NCBI GenBank assembly: GCA_949284175.1
Contig: CASDVE010000029.1
Coordinates: 1 to 51,643, forward strand
Direction: 5' to 3'
Length of the DNA stretch: 51,643 bases
DNA from: an uncultured Eubacteriales bacterium
GTDB lineage: Bacteria > Bacillota > Clostridia > Lachnospirales > Lachnospiraceae
Notes under the pieces: generated by a model
Database searches by the model: none
Told to the model about the DNA's origin: nothing
What the model saw: only the letters and a program-made list of their open reading frames with translations
Shown here: positions 24,743-32,883 of the stretch, one piece after another
Numbering within the stretch: the stretch's first letter is position 1
Layout: every line of letters begins with the position of its first letter
Made by a program: the position numbers and the translations under genes

Positions 24743-26305
24743 TCAAGACTCTCCTTTATCTAAAGCAATTGTTTTCTTACGATTCATTCTGTTTTCGATA
24801 TAATTTAAAATTCTCGTTGTTGGGAACGTTAAGCATAAATAAATTAAAGCTACAACAAAATACGTTGGAACGAAAGCATATAAACTTCCCGCAACACTTT
24901 TCGCTTGGTAAAATAACTCTGTAACAGCAATAACGTTTAATACACTACTGTCTTTAATGTTGGTTACAAATTCATTGCCGATGGATGGGAATGAATTTTT
25001 GATAGCCTGAGGTAGGACAATGTATATCATCGTTTGGACACTGTTCATACCAATACTTCTTGCAGCTTCTGTTTGTCCTTTGTCAACAGATTGAATACCA
25101 GAACGGACAATTTCTGCCATGTAAGCACCTGTATTGATTGTGATAACAAAGATACCAGCGGTAAAAGGACTCCAGTGAACTAAATTCTTTAATCCATAAT
25201 AGATGAAAGCTCCTTGTACCATCATTGGGGTACCTCTAAAAACTTCAATATAAATCGTTGTCAATAACCAAGCCAACCGTTTTAATCCTTTAATCAAAAG
25301 AGGATCTCTGTGATCCACATGGATAGCACGAATCGCTCCAATAATCAGACCGATGAATAAACCTAAAATAGTACCGCTAAATGCTAAAATTAAAGTAGAA
25401 CCAATTCCTTGAAAGAATAATGGACTGTATACATCAAAAATCTGTTTTCCGGCAACGAATAAATTATCGCTTAATTCTGTTATAGTAGCAGGGATTCTAT
25501 CAATGGCAGAATCCATCAATGCTTTTTTATCATCAGAAGTTAAGGTATCCAAATAAGAATTAATAGCATCTTTTAATTCTGTATTTCCTTTGCTGACAGC
25601 AATGGAAACAGAAGTGTCTGTAAGATCCACATTGAATCCTTTGCCATCTTCAAATTCAACATAGGTTAAATCAGGATTTGTTGCAATGATTCCAGCCGCT
25701 ACTGGAAGTTCAGCAGTTACTGCATCCACTAATTCATTGTTTAACTGCATAACCATTGCTGGGTAGTCTTCTAAAGCAGTGGCGTGTTGTACGTTTGGAA
25801 TCTGATCAATAACAGTGTCATATAATGTGTTTAATTGTCCTAATACTCTTTTATTAGAAAAGTCCTCTAAGCTAGTTGCTTTTTCTAAAGGATCGCCTTT
25901 GCGAACAATTAAAACCATTTGAGATTCATAGTATGTGTCAGTGAAATCAACCCGTTTCCGACGATCGGCAGTATCTGTCATACCTGCGATAACCGCATCA
26001 ATAACACCAGATTGTAATGCTGGTTCAAGACCATCCCAACTCATTTTTTTGATGACTAACTCTTTGTCCAAATAATCGGCTAAGGCTCTTGCAATTGCAA
26101 CATCATAGCCATCAGCATAGCCCCCACCTTCTAAAGGAACAGAGGTGTTCGTTTCATTCACCTGTGTCCAGTTAAATGGAGCATAGTTACATTCCATCCC
26201 CACGACGAGTGTATCTTTTCCCGTTTCCCCATAAACAATGGAAATCGGTGAAATAAGAGCACACACCAATAATAACATTGTTATCAGTTTCCCTAGTTTC
26301 TTCAT
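24743..26305 (-). CDS. fused substrate-binding/permease ABC protein (lysine)
   Basis: About 520 residues. Signal peptide (1-28), an SBP_bac_3 domain (about 30-275) with [18 protein letters not shown] and [21 protein letters not shown], then a permease domain (about 300-515) with the EAA-type loop [34 protein letters not shown]. The fusion is common in Firmicutes. Start ATG 26305 follows AGGAGGA; the frame remains open upstream through the leader but that part is the riboswitch terminator. Lysine import is inferred from the riboswitch. Confidence 0.94.
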   Translation of the reverse strand: MKKLGKLITMLLLVCALISPISIVYGETGKDTLVVGMECNYAPFNWTQVNETNTSVPLEGGGYADGYDVAIARALADYLDKELVIKKMSWDGLEPALQSGVIDAVIAGMTDTADRRKRVDFTDTYYESQMVLIVRKGDPLEKATSLEDFSNKRVLGQLNTLYDTVIDQIPNVQHATALEDYPAMVMQLNNELVDAVTAELPVAAGIIATNPDLTYVEFEDGKGFNVDLTDTSVSIAVSKGNTELKDAINSYLDTLTSDDKKALMDSAIDRIPATITELSDNLFVAGKQIFDVYSPLFFQGIGSTLILAFSGTILGLFIGLIIGAIRAIHVDHRDPLLIKGLKRLAWLLTTIYIEVFRGTPMMVQGAFIYYGLKNLVHWSPFTAGIFVITINTGAYMAEIVRSGIQSVDKGQTEAARSIGMNSVQTMIYIVLPQAIKNSFPSIGNEFVTNIKDSSVLNVIAVTELFYQAKSVAGSLYAFVPTYFVVALIYLCLTFPTTRILNYIENRMNRKKTIALDKGES

Positions 26306-26317
26306 TGTTTTCCTCCT

Positions 26318-26355
26318 AAAAAAATAAAAAAGCCGTGCTAATAACACGACTTTCC
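26318..26355 (-). terminator. riboswitch-controlled terminator
   Basis: On the minus strand AAGTCGTG pairs with CACGGCTT and is followed by a long T-run, just before the ribosome site of the transporter. GTGTTATTAG in it can alternatively pair with CTATTACAC of the aptamer's P1 3' strand, giving the antiterminator. Confidence 0.88.
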
Positions 26356-26361
26356 TTGTAG

Positions 26362-26617
26362 TGTAATAGCTCCTCTTCATTTGCGTGGAAGGCATAAGTC
26401 AAGCGGAAATGGTTACATTTCCATTTGACGCCGCCCACGAACGTGAGAAACTCGTAAAACGTGTTTCTCATTGTTACTGAAGGAGTGCTGTAAGTATTTC
26501 CCACAGCCCCTAGATAATATATCGCCATATATTATCTATCGGCAAAGATTACCTTTCCCATACTTCTTCGCATGCCTGCTCCCTATGGTACTCTGATGCT
26601 TTGCAACCTCTATATCT
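26362..26617 (-). ncRNA. lysine riboswitch (L box) with a repeat inserted in P5
   Basis: Minus-strand aptamer with the L-box core: AGAGGTTGCAAAGCATCAGAGTA split as AGAGG..GC and AGAGTA, GGGAAAGGTAATCTTTGCCGAT, a P4 stem AGATAATATA/TATATTATCT, GGGGCTGTGGGAAATACTTA then CAGCACT, and closing GGAGCTAT. P5 is CTTCA/TGAAG, but its loop is filled by a 97-bp two-hairpin repeat (26379-26475). Lysine should favour the downstream terminator and shut off the transporter. Confidence 0.92.
26379..26475 (+). repeat. two-hairpin repeat, type B, inside riboswitch P5 loop
   Basis: Starts ATTTGCGTGGAAGGCATAAG. The inner stem GGAAATG/CATTTCC replaces GAAATGC/GCATTTC of the 39994 copy. It ends GCCGCCCACG and a hairpin II with several paired changes (GAGAAACTCGTAAAACGTGT plus TTCTC). 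Orientation is antisense to the riboswitch. Confidence 0.9.
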
Positions 26618-26658
26618 TTTATGATGTTTACTTAAAGGTTAATATAATCTAGATCATT

Positions 26659-26664
26659 TGTCAA
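26659..26664 (-). promoter_or_regulatory. -35 box of the lysine transporter operon
   Basis: TTGACA on the minus strand about 40 bp upstream of the aptamer. The matching -10 box is not clear; TATATT or TAACCT are possible. Confidence 0.5.
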
Positions 26665-26764
26665 CTAAAATAGTATAAATTATGAAAATATTTTGTAATA
26701 ACAAGAAACTATCCCAATCCTTGTGTTTTGAATAATATAAGAAGAGGAAAAAGGAGGAAGTAAG

Positions 26765-27679
26765 ATGGCTTATTATGAAATGAATCGAAATATATTAAAA
26801 CAAATTCAAATAGATAGTGCAAGGGAACAGGGATTGACAGGAAATGGGGTATGTGTAGCAATTTTGGATACAGGGATTGGACCTCATCAGGACTTTGGGT
26901 GGGAAAAAGGAAGAGTGTTGGCGTTTTATGATAGCGTCAATAAAAGGCAATATCCGTATGATGATAACTCCCATGGAAGCCATGTGGCTGGAATTGTTGG
27001 TTCAGAAGGATATCATCCAATGGGTGGGTTCATCGGTGTAGCTCCTAGGTGCCGTTATGTGATTGTAAAGGTTTTAGATAATCGAGGAAATGGAAAGGTT
27101 TCTCATGTGTTGGAAGGACTGCGTTGGGTGAGAGAGAATCAAAGGCGGTATGGAATTCAAATTGTGAATATTTCGGTTGGAACGCCTCCAACAGGAAGAG
27201 AGGATGAAGAGTCAGAATTGGTACTTGAGGTGGAAAAAACTTGGGAGAGGGGCATGGTTGTCATTGTGGCGGCGGGAAATAATGGTCCGGATAAGCGAAC
27301 TATAACAGTGCCTGGAATCAGCAGAAAGGTCATTACAGTGGGAGCTAGCGATGACGAACGATTTGCAATAAAGAAGGATGGAAAAATTCATTATTCAGGT
27401 CGAGGGCCAACCGTTGGCTGTGTAAAAAAACCAGATCTGGTAGCACCGGGGGCGAATATATATTCTTGTGGACCTTTTCGGACAGGATATATTGTAAAAA
27501 GTGGTACTTCCATGTCCACACCGATTGTTTCAGGAGCAGTGGCACTTCTGCTTGAAAAATATCCGTATTTGACAAATAATCAAGTGAAACAATTGCTTTG
27601 GAGAAGTACTGACGATCTCGGAATGGCATGGGAAAAACAAGGGCGTGGTAGACTGAATTTGCAAAAGCTACTTCGTTAA
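26765..27679 (+). CDS. subtilisin-like S8 serine protease
   Basis: A 304-residue subtilase with Asp35 (ILDTGIG), His70 (SHGSHVAG), oxyanion Asn in AAGNNGP, and Ser249 (SGTSMSTP). There is no signal peptide, long propeptide or C-terminal extension, so it resembles intracellular or spore-associated clostridial subtilases. The domain begins almost at the first residue. Ribosome site AAGGAGG. Substrate unknown. Not in an operon. Confidence 0.93.
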   Translation: MAYYEMNRNILKQIQIDSAREQGLTGNGVCVAILDTGIGPHQDFGWEKGRVLAFYDSVNKRQYPYDDNSHGSHVAGIVGSEGYHPMGGFIGVAPRCRYVIVKVLDNRGNGKVSHVLEGLRWVRENQRRYGIQIVNISVGTPPTGREDEESELVLEVEKTWERGMVVIVAAGNNGPDKRTITVPGISRKVITVGASDDERFAIKKDGKIHYSGRGPTVGCVKKPDLVAPGANIYSCGPFRTGYIVKSGTSMSTPIVSGAVALLLEKYPYLTNNQVKQLLWRSTDDLGMAWEKQGRGRLNLQKLLR

Positions 27680-27783
27680 AAGAAAAAGGGAAAAAGAACG
27701 TGGATAAAAAACTCATATTATCTTACAAAATGAAAGATATAGGAAGAAAAGTTGCAAAAATGAGAAAAATTCTGCTTTTCTCA

Positions 27784-27812
27784 TTGACAAACAAAAAATA
27801 ATTGTATACAAT
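27784..27812 (+). promoter_or_regulatory. promoter and palindromic operator of Re-citrate synthase
   Basis: TTGACA (27784-27789) and TACAAT (27807-27812), spacer 17. The -10 box lies in the perfect palindrome ATTGTATACAAT (27801-27812), part of the 16-nt motif shared with the aconitase promoter. The TTGTATACAA core is of a type bound by GntR-family regulators (inference). Confidence 0.8.
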
Positions 27813-27913
27813 TACTTTTATAAACATTTACGTGAAGAAAACGAGATAGAAACTATTTTTATATAGGTTTTGTGTCGTTTTACTGCGATAAAGAGATCAG
27901 GGAGGCGTATTCA

Positions 27914-29317
27914 ATGGAAAGTAGAAAAGTACAATATAACGAACAGACAAATCTTTTGGAATTAGAAGAATATATGTATCCACTTGTGGATTGCGAAGAA
28001 CCAAATGTATTTCGCAATTTATTTCCGTATTCTGAGGTTCCAAAGATTGCATTTAATGATCGTATTGTACCGCATAATATGCCGAAAGATATTTGGATTA
28101 CGGATACAACATTTCGTGATGGACAGCAGTCAAGAGCTCCCTATTCAACGGAACAGATTGTAACAATCTATGATGCGTTTCATCGTCTTGGAGGGGAAAA
28201 AGGAATTATTCGCCAATGTGAATTTTTCTTATATAGCAAAAAGGATCGAGATGCGGTTTATAAATGTATGGAGAGAGGTTACCGCTTTCCAGAGATCACA
28301 AGCTGGATTCGTGCTAGCAAAAAGGATTTTGAGCTTGTAAAAGATATTGGATTAAAGGAAACAGGAATTTTAGTGAGCTGTTCTGATTACCACATTTTTT
28401 ATAAATTGAAAATGACAAGAAAGCAAGTACTTGAGCATTATTTAAGTGTGGTAAGAGAGTGTTTAGAAACAGGTATCTCACCACGATGTCATTTAGAAGA
28501 TATTACGAGAGCGGATATTTATGGATTTGTCATTCCATTTTGTTTGGAGCTTCAAAAACTTGGGCAGGAATATGGTATTCCTGTGAAAATTCGTGCTTGT
28601 GATACGATGGGATATGGGGTGAACTTCCCAGGAAGTGTGATTCCACGCTCCGTACAAGGAATTATCTATGGATTGCAAAAACACGCAGGAGTTCCTTCTC
28701 ATTTACTGGAATGGCATGGTCATAATGATTTTTACAAAGCAGTTTCCAATTCAACGACTGCATGGCTTTATGGAGCGAGTGCAGTGAACTGTTCTTTATT
28801 TGGAATTGGTGAAAGAACAGGCAATACACCACTAGAGGCGATGGTCTTTGAATATGCACAATTGAAAGGGACGCTAGACGGCATGGAACCGACAGTGATA
28901 ACGGAATTGGCACAATATTATGAAAAAGAAATCGGATACAGTGTTCCTAGCAATACACCATTTGTAGGAAAGAATTTCAATGTAACAAGAGCAGGAATCC
29001 ATGCAGATGGACTTTTAAAGAATGAAGAAATCTATAATATTTTTGATACCGATAAAATTTTAAATCGACCAGTGCTTGTGGCAGTATCAAATACATCCGG
29101 TTTAGCTGGGATTGCTCACTGGATCAATACTTATTTTGGATTGAAAGATGAAAAAGCAATGGATAAAAGCCATCCATTGGTTGAAAAAGTGAAAAAATGG
29201 GTGGATGCTGAATACGAAGGTGGTCGTGTGACGATGATTACCGATCATGAACTATTAGAAGTCATCGATCAGTGTTCAAAAGAGCTTGGAATCACAATGG
29301 TCGAAAAGCTATTATAG
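27914..29317 (+). CDS. Re-citrate synthase (isopropylmalate/homocitrate synthase-like)
   Basis: About 467 residues of the DRE-TIM metallolyase family. DTTFRDGQQSRAPYSTEQIV carries the catalytic R-D-G-Q, HLEDITRADIYGFV and the metal-binding LEWHGHNDFYKAV follow. There is no LeuA-type allosteric domain. The form fits the Re-face citrate synthase known in Clostridium kluyveri: acetyl-CoA plus oxaloacetate to citrate. Start ATG 27914 follows GGGAGG; a GTG at 27872 is less likely. Oxygen-sensitive Re-citrate synthases replace the normal enzyme in many clostridia; identity is inferred from sequence. Confidence 0.82.
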   Translation: MESRKVQYNEQTNLLELEEYMYPLVDCEEPNVFRNLFPYSEVPKIAFNDRIVPHNMPKDIWITDTTFRDGQQSRAPYSTEQIVTIYDAFHRLGGEKGIIRQCEFFLYSKKDRDAVYKCMERGYRFPEITSWIRASKKDFELVKDIGLKETGILVSCSDYHIFYKLKMTRKQVLEHYLSVVRECLETGISPRCHLEDITRADIYGFVIPFCLELQKLGQEYGIPVKIRACDTMGYGVNFPGSVIPRSVQGIIYGLQKHAGVPSHLLEWHGHNDFYKAVSNSTTAWLYGASAVNCSLFGIGERTGNTPLEAMVFEYAQLKGTLDGMEPTVITELAQYYEKEIGYSVPSNTPFVGKNFNVTRAGIHADGLLKNEEIYNIFDTDKILNRPVLVAVSNTSGLAGIAHWINTYFGLKDEKAMDKSHPLVEKVKKWVDAEYEGGRVTMITDHELLEVIDQCSKELGITMVEKLL

Positions 29318-29461
29318 TGGAAAAGGATTTTCCAAGCCCTATATGATATTAGGTACAAATAATTCTTCTGCCTTTTTTCTATGCTCATGACAATAAATAT
29401 ACTCTTCAATGAAATTCACTATATAATTTAGCTTCTAAAAAGTAAGTGGGATTTATTTTTT
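29318..29461 (+). other. intergenic region after Re-citrate synthase
   Basis: GGAAAAggaTTTTCC at the stop codon is a weak hairpin. No strong terminator for the upstream gene is seen before the repeat relic. Otherwise nothing recognisable. Confidence 0.4.
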
Positions 29462-29540
29462 ATTTATACAAGAGCAACCAGTCAGAAGAGATACTGGCGA
29501 TTGCTTTTGTTGGCAGAAGAATTTTTGTATATAGATTTTG
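29462..29540 (+). repeat. decayed copy of the two-hairpin repeat
   Basis: ATTTATACAAGAGCAACCAG plus TCA aligns to the type A start at 18 of 23 positions, and TACTGGCGATTGCTTTTG to its other arm. The middle is short and hairpin II is nearly lost. It follows a T-rich tract, like other copies. Confidence 0.6.
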
Positions 29541-29562
29541 TATCAGATTATTTTTTATTTAT

Positions 29563-29602
29563 AAAAAAGAACGCTCATCATGCAATAGGAGCGTTCTTTT
29601 TT
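29563..29602. terminator. bidirectional terminator
   Basis: AAAAAAGAACGCTC and GAGCGTTCTTTTTT, T-runs on both strands, at the end of the ABC-F gene. Confidence 0.93.
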
Positions 29603-29604
29603 GA

Positions 29605-31533
29605 TCACATCACAGTTTCAGCAAGAGTTTCCCACTCTTCATAAAGCTGTTCTAATGTTTGATCGAGTTCTTCTTTTTCTTTATTGAGTTCTAATAATTT
29701 GGCTACATTTGTAGCGATTTCTGGTTTTGCCATTTCTTCTTCCAGTTGTTCAATTCGTTCTTCTGTCTTATGAATATTTTCTTCGCATTTTTTTAACGCA
29801 TTGGCTTGTTTTCTCGCTTTTGCTTGTTCTTCTTTGTTTTTCTTCCAGTCTTGTTTTGAAGAAGATTCTATGTTAGAAGAAGAGAGAGGATTTTGTTCTG
29901 CTTGGGCTAAAAGACGAGCTTCTCTTTTGGCTTTTTCGTTGAGATAATAATCATAATTGCCAGCGTAGCTGATAATTTCTTCATTGGCTAGTTCCATAAT
30001 ACGAGTCGCTGTTTTATTGACAAAATAACGATCGTGGGAAACATAGAGAACTGTACCCGTATAACTGCTTAAAGCATTTTCCAATATTTCTTTTGAGTTG
30101 ATGTCCAAGTGGTTTGTCGGTTCATCAAGAATTAAAAAGTTAGCAGAAGATAACATCAATTTAGCAAGGGAAACACGACCGCGTTCTCCACCACTTAAGT
30201 CACCGATTTTTTTAAATACATCATCACCTGTGAATAAGAAAGCGGCAAGGACATTGCGGATTCTTGTCTGTGTCAAGTTTGGATAGGTGTCTGATATTTC
30301 ATCAAAAATGCTTTTGTTTGTATTTAGGACTTGATGTTCCTGATCATAATATCCAATTTGCACTTTTGCACCAAGAACGATTTTACCGGAGTCTTGACGA
30401 AGTAGTTTATTTAAAATTTTTAAAATCGTCGTTTTTCCAGTTCCGTTATTTCCGATGAGTGCCACTTTTTCTCCACGAAAGACAGAAAAGTTTAAGTCAG
30501 AAAACAGTCTGTGATCGCCAAAGGATTTCCCAAGTCCTGTAACAGTTAAAACATCATTTCCGCTGACAACAGAAGGTTCTAATTGAATACGCATATCCGC
30601 ATGAATTTCTTCTGGTTTTTCAATGATTTCCATTTTATTTAGAAGTTTTTCACGACTTTCTGCTCGTTTAATGGATTTTTCACGATTAAAAGAGCGAAGT
30701 TTCGTTATCACTTCTTCTTGATGCTTAATTTCTTTTTGTTGATTTAAGTATTGTTTTAACTGGCTTTCTCGAATGGCAGTTCGTTTTTTTGCAAATTCAG
30801 AATAGTTGCCTAAGTACATTTGACCTTTACCGCCATATAATTCGACTACTTTGGTGACAACTTTATCAAGAAAGTAGCGATCATGGGATACAATTAACAC
30901 AGCACCTGGATAATTCATGAGGAACGTTTCAAGCCATGCGATGGAGTCCATATCCAAATGGTTTGTTGGTTCATCAAGAAGAATGATATCTGGTTTGGAT
31001 AAAAGAAGTCTTCCAAGAGCAACTCTTGTTTTTTGACCTCCAGAGAGTGTATCAATTTTTTTTGAAAAATCCTCTTCTGAGAATCCAAGACCTTTTAAAA
31101 CACCAGTGATCTCACTTTTATAGGCGTAACCGTTGGCTTGTTCAAATTCGTGAGTTAGACGGGTATAAGTGGTGAGCATAGCGTTTAATTCTTCCTCAGA
31201 GCTAGCATGTTTCATGTTCTGCTCTAGTTCACGAATTTTGCGATCCGTTTCAATAATTTCTTTCTTTACTTCTAACATTTCATCAAAGATTGTATTTTTT
31301 GATGAACGCTCTGGTTGCTGGGAAAGGTATCCAAGAGTTTTGTTTTTGGCAATAGTGACTTGTCCTTCGTCTGCTGACATTTCTCCTGTAATGATCTTTA
31401 ATAATGTGGATTTTCCAGCACCATTGATTCCAACAATAGCAGCTTTTTCTCTCTCCTCTATATGAAATGATACTTGTTTTAAAACCTCATCTATCCCAAA
31501 GGATTTGGAGATATTTTGACAGGCTAATACCAT
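29605..31533 (-). CDS. ABC-F family ATPase
   Basis: About 642 residues with two ABC domains in one chain and no membrane segment. Domain 1 has GINGAGKST and LSGGQKTRVALGRLLL; domain 2 has GNNGTGKTT and LSGGERGRVSLAKLML. The linker between them is long and charged, and a C-terminal coiled coil runs over the last 80 residues. This is the layout of Uup/YdiF-type ABC-F proteins that act on ribosomes. A specific antibiotic-resistance role cannot be claimed. I chose ATG 31533 after GGAAAGGAAG because the longer frame crosses the promoter. Confidence 0.93.
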   Translation of the reverse strand: MVLACQNISKSFGIDEVLKQVSFHIEEREKAAIVGINGAGKSTLLKIITGEMSADEGQVTIAKNKTLGYLSQQPERSSKNTIFDEMLEVKKEIIETDRKIRELEQNMKHASSEEELNAMLTTYTRLTHEFEQANGYAYKSEITGVLKGLGFSEEDFSKKIDTLSGGQKTRVALGRLLLSKPDIILLDEPTNHLDMDSIAWLETFLMNYPGAVLIVSHDRYFLDKVVTKVVELYGGKGQMYLGNYSEFAKKRTAIRESQLKQYLNQQKEIKHQEEVITKLRSFNREKSIKRAESREKLLNKMEIIEKPEEIHADMRIQLEPSVVSGNDVLTVTGLGKSFGDHRLFSDLNFSVFRGEKVALIGNNGTGKTTILKILNKLLRQDSGKIVLGAKVQIGYYDQEHQVLNTNKSIFDEISDTYPNLTQTRIRNVLAAFLFTGDDVFKKIGDLSGGERGRVSLAKLMLSSANFLILDEPTNHLDINSKEILENALSSYTGTVLYVSHDRYFVNKTATRIMELANEEIISYAGNYDYYLNEKAKREARLLAQAEQNPLSSSNIESSSKQDWKKNKEEQAKARKQANALKKCEENIHKTEERIEQLEEEMAKPEIATNVAKLLELNKEKEELDQTLEQLYEEWETLAETVM

Positions 31534-31621
31534 AAGTAAACTTCCTTTCCGAGTCGTATATCTAGTTTTTTGTTGCATTCCTTTGCTCTTAGCAAAAATT
31601 TGTGCCTGACTCATTGTCTTT

Positions 31622-31651
31622 ATTATATCATACAATGATAAACCAAGTAAA
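31622..31651 (-). promoter_or_regulatory. promoter of the ABC-F gene
   Basis: Minus strand: TTTACT (31651-31646), 18 bp, TATAAT (31627-31622). It leaves a leader of about 80 nt. GAGTC and GACTC in the leader could pair and hold the ribosome site in a hairpin. Confidence 0.65.
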
Positions 31652-31788
31652 CTATTCTGTTTTATTATTAATAAAGGAACTAAATATTTCGCTCTATGAG
31701 TAACTAGCGTAAAAGGAAAAACAATTTATGTCGAAAAGAGTTGGAGATTTTTTACGATCAATTACCTTATAAAAAGAGTAAACAGAGT

Positions 31789-31845
31789 TTGACAGAAAAT
31801 ATACAATTAGTATATAATAAGTTCAGCAGGTTGTTACGATAACAA
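31789..31845 (+). promoter_or_regulatory. rex promoter and TTGTTA palindrome
   Basis: TTGACA (31789-31794), 18 bp, TATAAT (31813-31818). Downstream, TTGTTACGATAACAA (31831-31845) is a perfect inverted repeat with 3-base centre. The half-sites are those of clostridial Rex boxes, but the usual spacing is longer, so autorepression by Rex is only a suggestion. Confidence 0.7.
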
Positions 31846-31872
31846 GTAGAACAATCAGGAGGTACAAAACAT

Positions 31873-32505
31873 ATGAACGCAAAAGAAATATCACCAGCAG
31901 TCATTAAAAGACTGCCACGGTATTATCGATATTTAGGTGAATTGTTAGAAAACGAAGTTGTTCGCATTTCTTCTAAAGAATTAAGCGAAAGAATGAAAGT
32001 AACGGCATCACAGATTCGTCAAGATCTGAACAATTTTGGTGGATTTGGACAGCAAGGATACGGCTATAATGTGCAGTATCTCTACACAGAAATCGGTAAG
32101 ATTTTAGGGCTGAATCAGACAAATAATATTATTATTATCGGTGCCGGTAATTTAGGACAAGCACTTGCTAACTATCAGGATTTTGAAAAGAGAGGATTTT
32201 CCATCAAAGCTATTTTTGATGTGAATCCAAGATTAATCGGTCTTACTGTCCGCGGTGTTGAAATTATGGACATAGAAAAAGTTGGTGATTTTGTAAAAAA
32301 TAACGATATTCGAATTGCCGCTTTAACTCTTCCAAAACAAAAGGCTCAAAAGGCTGCACAAGAATTAGTTGGTCTTGGCATTAAAGCATTTTGGAACTTT
32401 GCCTCTGTGGACTTACATCTTCCAGAGGATATTGTTGTGGAAAATGTACATCTATCAGAAAGCCTTATGACGCTTTCTTATCGAATCAATAGTATGAACC
32501 AATAG
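31873..32505 (+). CDS. rex: redox-sensing transcriptional repressor Rex
   Basis: A 210-residue Rex: N-terminal winged helix (KRLPRYYRYLGELL...SSKELSERMKVTASQIRQDLNNFG) and a C-terminal Rossmann domain with IIIGAGNLGQALANY for NAD(H). It senses NADH/NAD+ and represses fermentation genes. Strong AGGAGG start. First gene of a cluster with acpS, nnr, alr and mazF; 9 bp separate it from acpS. Confidence 0.97.
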   Translation: MNAKEISPAVIKRLPRYYRYLGELLENEVVRISSKELSERMKVTASQIRQDLNNFGGFGQQGYGYNVQYLYTEIGKILGLNQTNNIIIIGAGNLGQALANYQDFEKRGFSIKAIFDVNPRLIGLTVRGVEIMDIEKVGDFVKNNDIRIAALTLPKQKAQKAAQELVGLGIKAFWNFASVDLHLPEDIVVENVHLSESLMTLSYRINSMNQ

Positions 32506-32514
32506 GGGAGTTTT

Positions 32515-32883
32515 ATGATACTCGGAATTGGAACAGATATGGTTGAAGTTTTACGAATTGAAAAAGCCTGTGAGAGCCGTCGATTTTTAGAGCGGATTTA
32601 TACGAAAGCGGAACAAACTATTTGTGAGGAAAAATCACAGAGATTGGCTGGGAATTTTGCGGTAAAAGAAGCAGTTGTCAAAGTGTTTGGTACAGGATTT
32701 CGTGGAATAGAGCCCAATGAAATTGAAGTGTTGCGAGATAACAGAGGAAAACCCTATGTTATTTTGTATGGAAAGGCAAAAGAAAAACAACAGGAGCTTG
32801 GAATAACTAATTTACAAGTTTCCATAACCAATACAAAGGAATATGCTATGGCATTTGTCATTGGAGAAGGTGAGGAAAAATGA
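32515..32883 (+). CDS. acpS: holo-[acyl-carrier-protein] synthase AcpS
   Basis: A 122-residue phosphopantetheinyl transferase with GIGTDMVEVLRI (metal Asp) and RLAGNFAVKEAVVKVFGTGF (Glu and Lys of the active site). Moves 4'-phosphopantetheine from CoA to ACP. The stop overlaps the start of the next gene. Confidence 0.97.
   Translation: MILGIGTDMVEVLRIEKACESRRFLERIYTKAEQTICEEKSQRLAGNFAVKEAVVKVFGTGFRGIEPNEIEVLRDNRGKPYVILYGKAKEKQQELGITNLQVSITNTKEYAMAFVIGEGEEK

Noticed and set aside
24514..24924. Plus-strand frames opposite the ABC transporter genes
   Set aside because: Reverse-frame shadows of conserved Walker and permease regions.
26306..26395. N-terminal extension of the lysine transporter protein
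   Set aside because: The frame stays open but passes through the riboswitch terminator and repeat; a signal peptide and AGGAGG site define the start at 26305.
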